16,012 nucleotides of DNA, from NCBI GenBank assembly GCA_035942035.1, contig DASZDK010000078.1, positions 1 through 16,012 of the forward strand, read 5' to 3'. Shown here piece after piece: positions 14,141-16,012 of the stretch; within the stretch, counting starts at the first letter, position 1; the number at the start of each line of letters is the position of its first letter. Source of the stretch: JAHWJR01 sp035942035. Its GTDB lineage: Bacteria; Actinomycetota; Acidimicrobiia; Acidimicrobiales; CADCSY01. The translations under genes and the position numbers were made by a program. The notes under the pieces were generated by a model that was given only the letters and a program-made list of their open reading frames with translations, was not told where the DNA came from and did no database searches.

Positions 14141-15868
14141 TTACTGACTGCCGACGGCCGGGAGCCGGGGGCCGGCGATGCGCAGGTCGCCCCGGCGGCG
14201 GGTGATGCCCCGACTGTCGAGGAGTCCCAACAGGGGAAGCAGGAACTTGCGGCTGGTGGCCAGGGAGTCGCGCACCTGGGCCACGGTGACGCCCTCGGGG
14301 TGATCGGCCAGGAGCCGGGCCACGTTGCCAGCCGCCGCGTCCACCGCCGAGGGAGCGAACCAGGTGCCTTCGCTCTCCAACACCAGCCCTCGCCGCACCA
14401 GCTCTCGCAGCTCGTCTCGCCCCACCCCGTCGGGAGCGGGAGGGGCGAAGGGCGCCGCCTCCAGGGCGGCCACGTAGGGATGGCCGGCGAGCGGGTCCAC
14501 GGTGGTCGGCCGGCGCACCCGCCCGGCGTCGACCTCCAGGTCACCAGTGGTAAGCACCACCGCCCGCTCCATCGGGCTCAGGCCGGCCACATCGAGGCCG
14601 AGTGGACCGGCAGCGTCGACGGCGGCCTCGACCGCCGCCCGGGTGGCGGCCAGGGCCGGCGGGTCGACGACCCACGGGCCCACATCTGGCGGCCGGTGTA
14701 CGCCGGTGAGCCGCTCGAGCACGTCGGCCTCGACCCAGCCACGTTCGGCCACCGCCCGCTCCACCGACCGGTCGGGCCGAGCCCTGGACGCCGGCAGGAC
14801 CGGGTCGACATCCAGCACCTCGCCTCCGCCCACCGTCTCGGCGCGGCCGGTCTCTCGCAGCACGAACCGGTCGCCGGGCACCAGCGGAAGGGCCTGAGCC
14901 AGGTGGAGGCGGACCAGGCCTGCATCACCGGGCAGGAGCGCAGCGCCACCCAGGACTCGCAGGCGCACCGGGTGCTCACCCGATCCCAGGTAGGCGACGT
15001 AGGCCCCCCGGCGGGAGACCTCGTGGTCGAGCGACGCCAGCACGGCGAGGGAGGCGTCCAGCCGGCGGGTGAGGTGCCACTGGGCGGGGCGGACGAGGGC
15101 GTCGCCCCGGGCCACCTCGTCGTGGCCGGCGCCCACCACGTTGACGGCGACCCGGCGCCCGGGGCCGATCTCGGGCAGCGACTCCTGGTGGCTCTGCAGC
15201 GCCCGCACCCGCACCGGCCGCTGCCGGGGCACCAGCGCCAGCTCGTCGTCGACCGCCACGCTTCCACCGGTGAGGGTCCCGGTCACCACGGTGCCCGACC
15301 CTCTGGCGGCGAAGCTGCGGTCTACCCACAGCCGGGGCCGGGCCCAGTCGGCCGCGGTCGGGGTGGCCGAGAGCAGGCGGTCGAGGGCTGCCCGCAGGTC
15401 GTCGAGTCCCCGACCGGAGGGGGCGTCGACCGCTACCACCTCGGCCCCCTCGAGGAACGTGCCGGCCACGTGGTCGGCCACGTCCATGCGGGCCAGCTCA
15501 CGGTGGTCGTCGTCGACCACGCCCACCTTGGTCAGCGCCACCAGGCCGGCGCCGATGCCCAGCAGCTCGAGGATGCGCAGGTGCTCCTCGGACTGAGGCT
15601 TCCACCCCTCGGTGGCGGCCACCACGAACAGGCAGGCGTCGACAGCGCCCACCCCCGCCAGCATGTTCTTGATGAAGCGGACGTGTCCGGGGACGTCGAC
15701 GAAGGCCAGGCCTCGTCCCGAGGGCAGGGTGGCCCAGGCAAAGCCCAGGTCGATCGTCAGACCCCGGGCCTTCTCCTCGCCGAAGCGGTCTGGGTCGATG
15801 CCGGTGAGGGCGTGTACCAGGGTGGATTTCCCATGGTCGACGTGGCCGGCCGTGGCGACGACGTGCAT
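14141..15868 (-). CDS. selB: selenocysteine-specific elongation factor SelB
   Basis: A 575-residue translation GTPase that brings Sec-tRNA to UGA codons marked by a SECIS hairpin in the mRNA. The GTPase domain has G1 AGHVDHGKST (about 7-16), the G2 region EKARGLTIDLGFA with its Thr, and G3 DVPGH (about 58-62). G4 reads LTKVG where TKxD is normal. EF-Tu-like domains II and III follow (FAARGSGTVVTGTLTGG; PVRVRALQSHQE). The C-terminal winged-helix repeats that bind the SECIS end with LATSRKFLLPLLGLLDSRGI then TRRRGDLRIAG, characteristic of SelB. The ATG at 15868 lacks a Shine-Dalgarno; GATACT 7 nt ahead could allow a leaderless start, but translation after selA is equally possible. It sits 63 bp downstream of selA on the same strand, the usual selAB operon order. 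Confidence 0.95.
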   Translation of the reverse strand: MHVVATAGHVDHGKSTLVHALTGIDPDRFGEEKARGLTIDLGFAWATLPSGRGLAFVDVPGHVRFIKNMLAGVGAVDACLFVVAATEGWKPQSEEHLRILELLGIGAGLVALTKVGVVDDDHRELARMDVADHVAGTFLEGAEVVAVDAPSGRGLDDLRAALDRLLSATPTAADWARPRLWVDRSFAARGSGTVVTGTLTGGSVAVDDELALVPRQRPVRVRALQSHQESLPEIGPGRRVAVNVVGAGHDEVARGDALVRPAQWHLTRRLDASLAVLASLDHEVSRRGAYVAYLGSGEHPVRLRVLGGAALLPGDAGLVRLHLAQALPLVPGDRFVLRETGRAETVGGGEVLDVDPVLPASRARPDRSVERAVAERGWVEADVLERLTGVHRPPDVGPWVVDPPALAATRAAVEAAVDAAGPLGLDVAGLSPMERAVVLTTGDLEVDAGRVRRPTTVDPLAGHPYVAALEAAPFAPPAPDGVGRDELRELVRRGLVLESEGTWFAPSAVDAAAGNVARLLADHPEGVTVAQVRDSLATSRKFLLPLLGLLDSRGITRRRGDLRIAGPRLPAVGSQ

Positions 15869-15931
15869 GGGAGCGAGTATCGCCGTTGAGGGGCCTCGGG
15901 CGGGCGCAGGAGGCGCCGCCGGCGGCCGACG

Positions 15932-16012
15932 TCAGCCCCGAGCGGGGAGGCCGGCCAGGGCCTCGGCCACAGCGCCATCGTCGCAGGGGTCGACGGTCCG
16001 CAGGTCGCACAC
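15932..16012 (-). CDS. selA: selA C-terminal end (L-seryl-tRNA(Sec) selenium transferase), truncated by window
   Basis: The last 26 codons of a minus-strand gene read VCDLRTVDPCDDGAVAEALA and then GLPARG before TGA. The DLRTV-P-xDD pattern followed by a short helix matches the C-terminus of SelA, the PLP enzyme that converts Ser-tRNA(Sec) to Sec-tRNA(Sec). The position directly upstream of selB supports this. The rest of the gene lies beyond the right edge, so the catalytic lysine cannot be inspected. The 63-bp gap to selB contains no clear terminator. Confidence 0.75.
   Translation of the reverse strand: MCDLRTVDPCDDGAVAEALAGLPARG

Noticed and set aside
15869..15931. tRNA-Sec or SECIS-like structure near selB
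   Set aside because: The 63-bp selA-selB gap and the gap after selB contain no long acceptor/T-arm pattern or convincing SECIS hairpin.

Overview
The window is very GC-rich, gene-dense bacterial DNA. It uses GTG and TTG starts freely and carries pairs and motifs typical of Actinomycetota: a Get3/ArsA-like ATPase pair of the mycobacterial Rv3679/Rv3680 type, an ACT-domain malic enzyme, a small STAS protein, and a tRNA-Pro with an encoded CCA. My best guess is an acidimicrobial-type actinobacterium, inferred from gene flavour and codon use and not from a marker gene. Most genes are ordinary housekeeping or metabolic genes. No transposon, CRISPR array, prophage or toxin-antitoxin module was seen.

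Layout. 1-530 (-): AlkB-like 2-oxoglutarate/Fe(II) dioxygenase, cut by the left edge. 574-1977 (-): malic enzyme with an N-terminal ACT domain. 2084-2611 (-): small charged actinobacterial protein of unknown function with a possible winged-helix C-terminus. 2739-4232 (+): orphan NuoF-type NADH/FMN/[4Fe-4S] diaphorase with a His-rich insertion. 4178-6526 (-): large six-hairpin glycosidase-like protein whose 3' end overlaps the diaphorase tail-to-tail. 6606-7028 (+): wreck of a family 2 glycosyltransferase. 7069-8088 (-): family 4 glycosyltransferase. 8160-9560 (-): APC-family permease. 9610-9687 (-): tRNA-Pro(CGG). 9700-10128 (-): receiver-domain protein. 10230-10571 (+): STAS anti-sigma-factor antagonist. 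10678-11766 and 11763-12734 (-): two ArsA/Get3-like ATPases in a 4-bp stop/start overlap. 12758-14029 (+): NfeD/ClpP-class membrane protein lacking its protease residues. 14141-15868 (-): selB. 15932-16012 (-): the last codons of selA, cut by the right edge.

How parts fit together. SelA and SelB in tandem show that the organism encodes selenocysteine. The orphan diaphorase could serve a soluble dehydrogenase such as a selenium-containing formate dehydrogenase, but no such partner is in view, so this is speculation. The glycosidase, dead GT2 and live GT4 look like the remains of a carbohydrate-handling block. The ATPase pair and the NfeD-like protein start back to back 23 bp apart. The receiver and STAS genes are also divergent and share about 100 bp of control region.

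The observations most worth checking are the decayed glycosyltransferase, the SelB G4 motif reading TKVG instead of TKxD, the catalytically dead NfeD protease domain, and a possible translationally coupled leader peptide at the permease start. I did not find a convincing new biological system.
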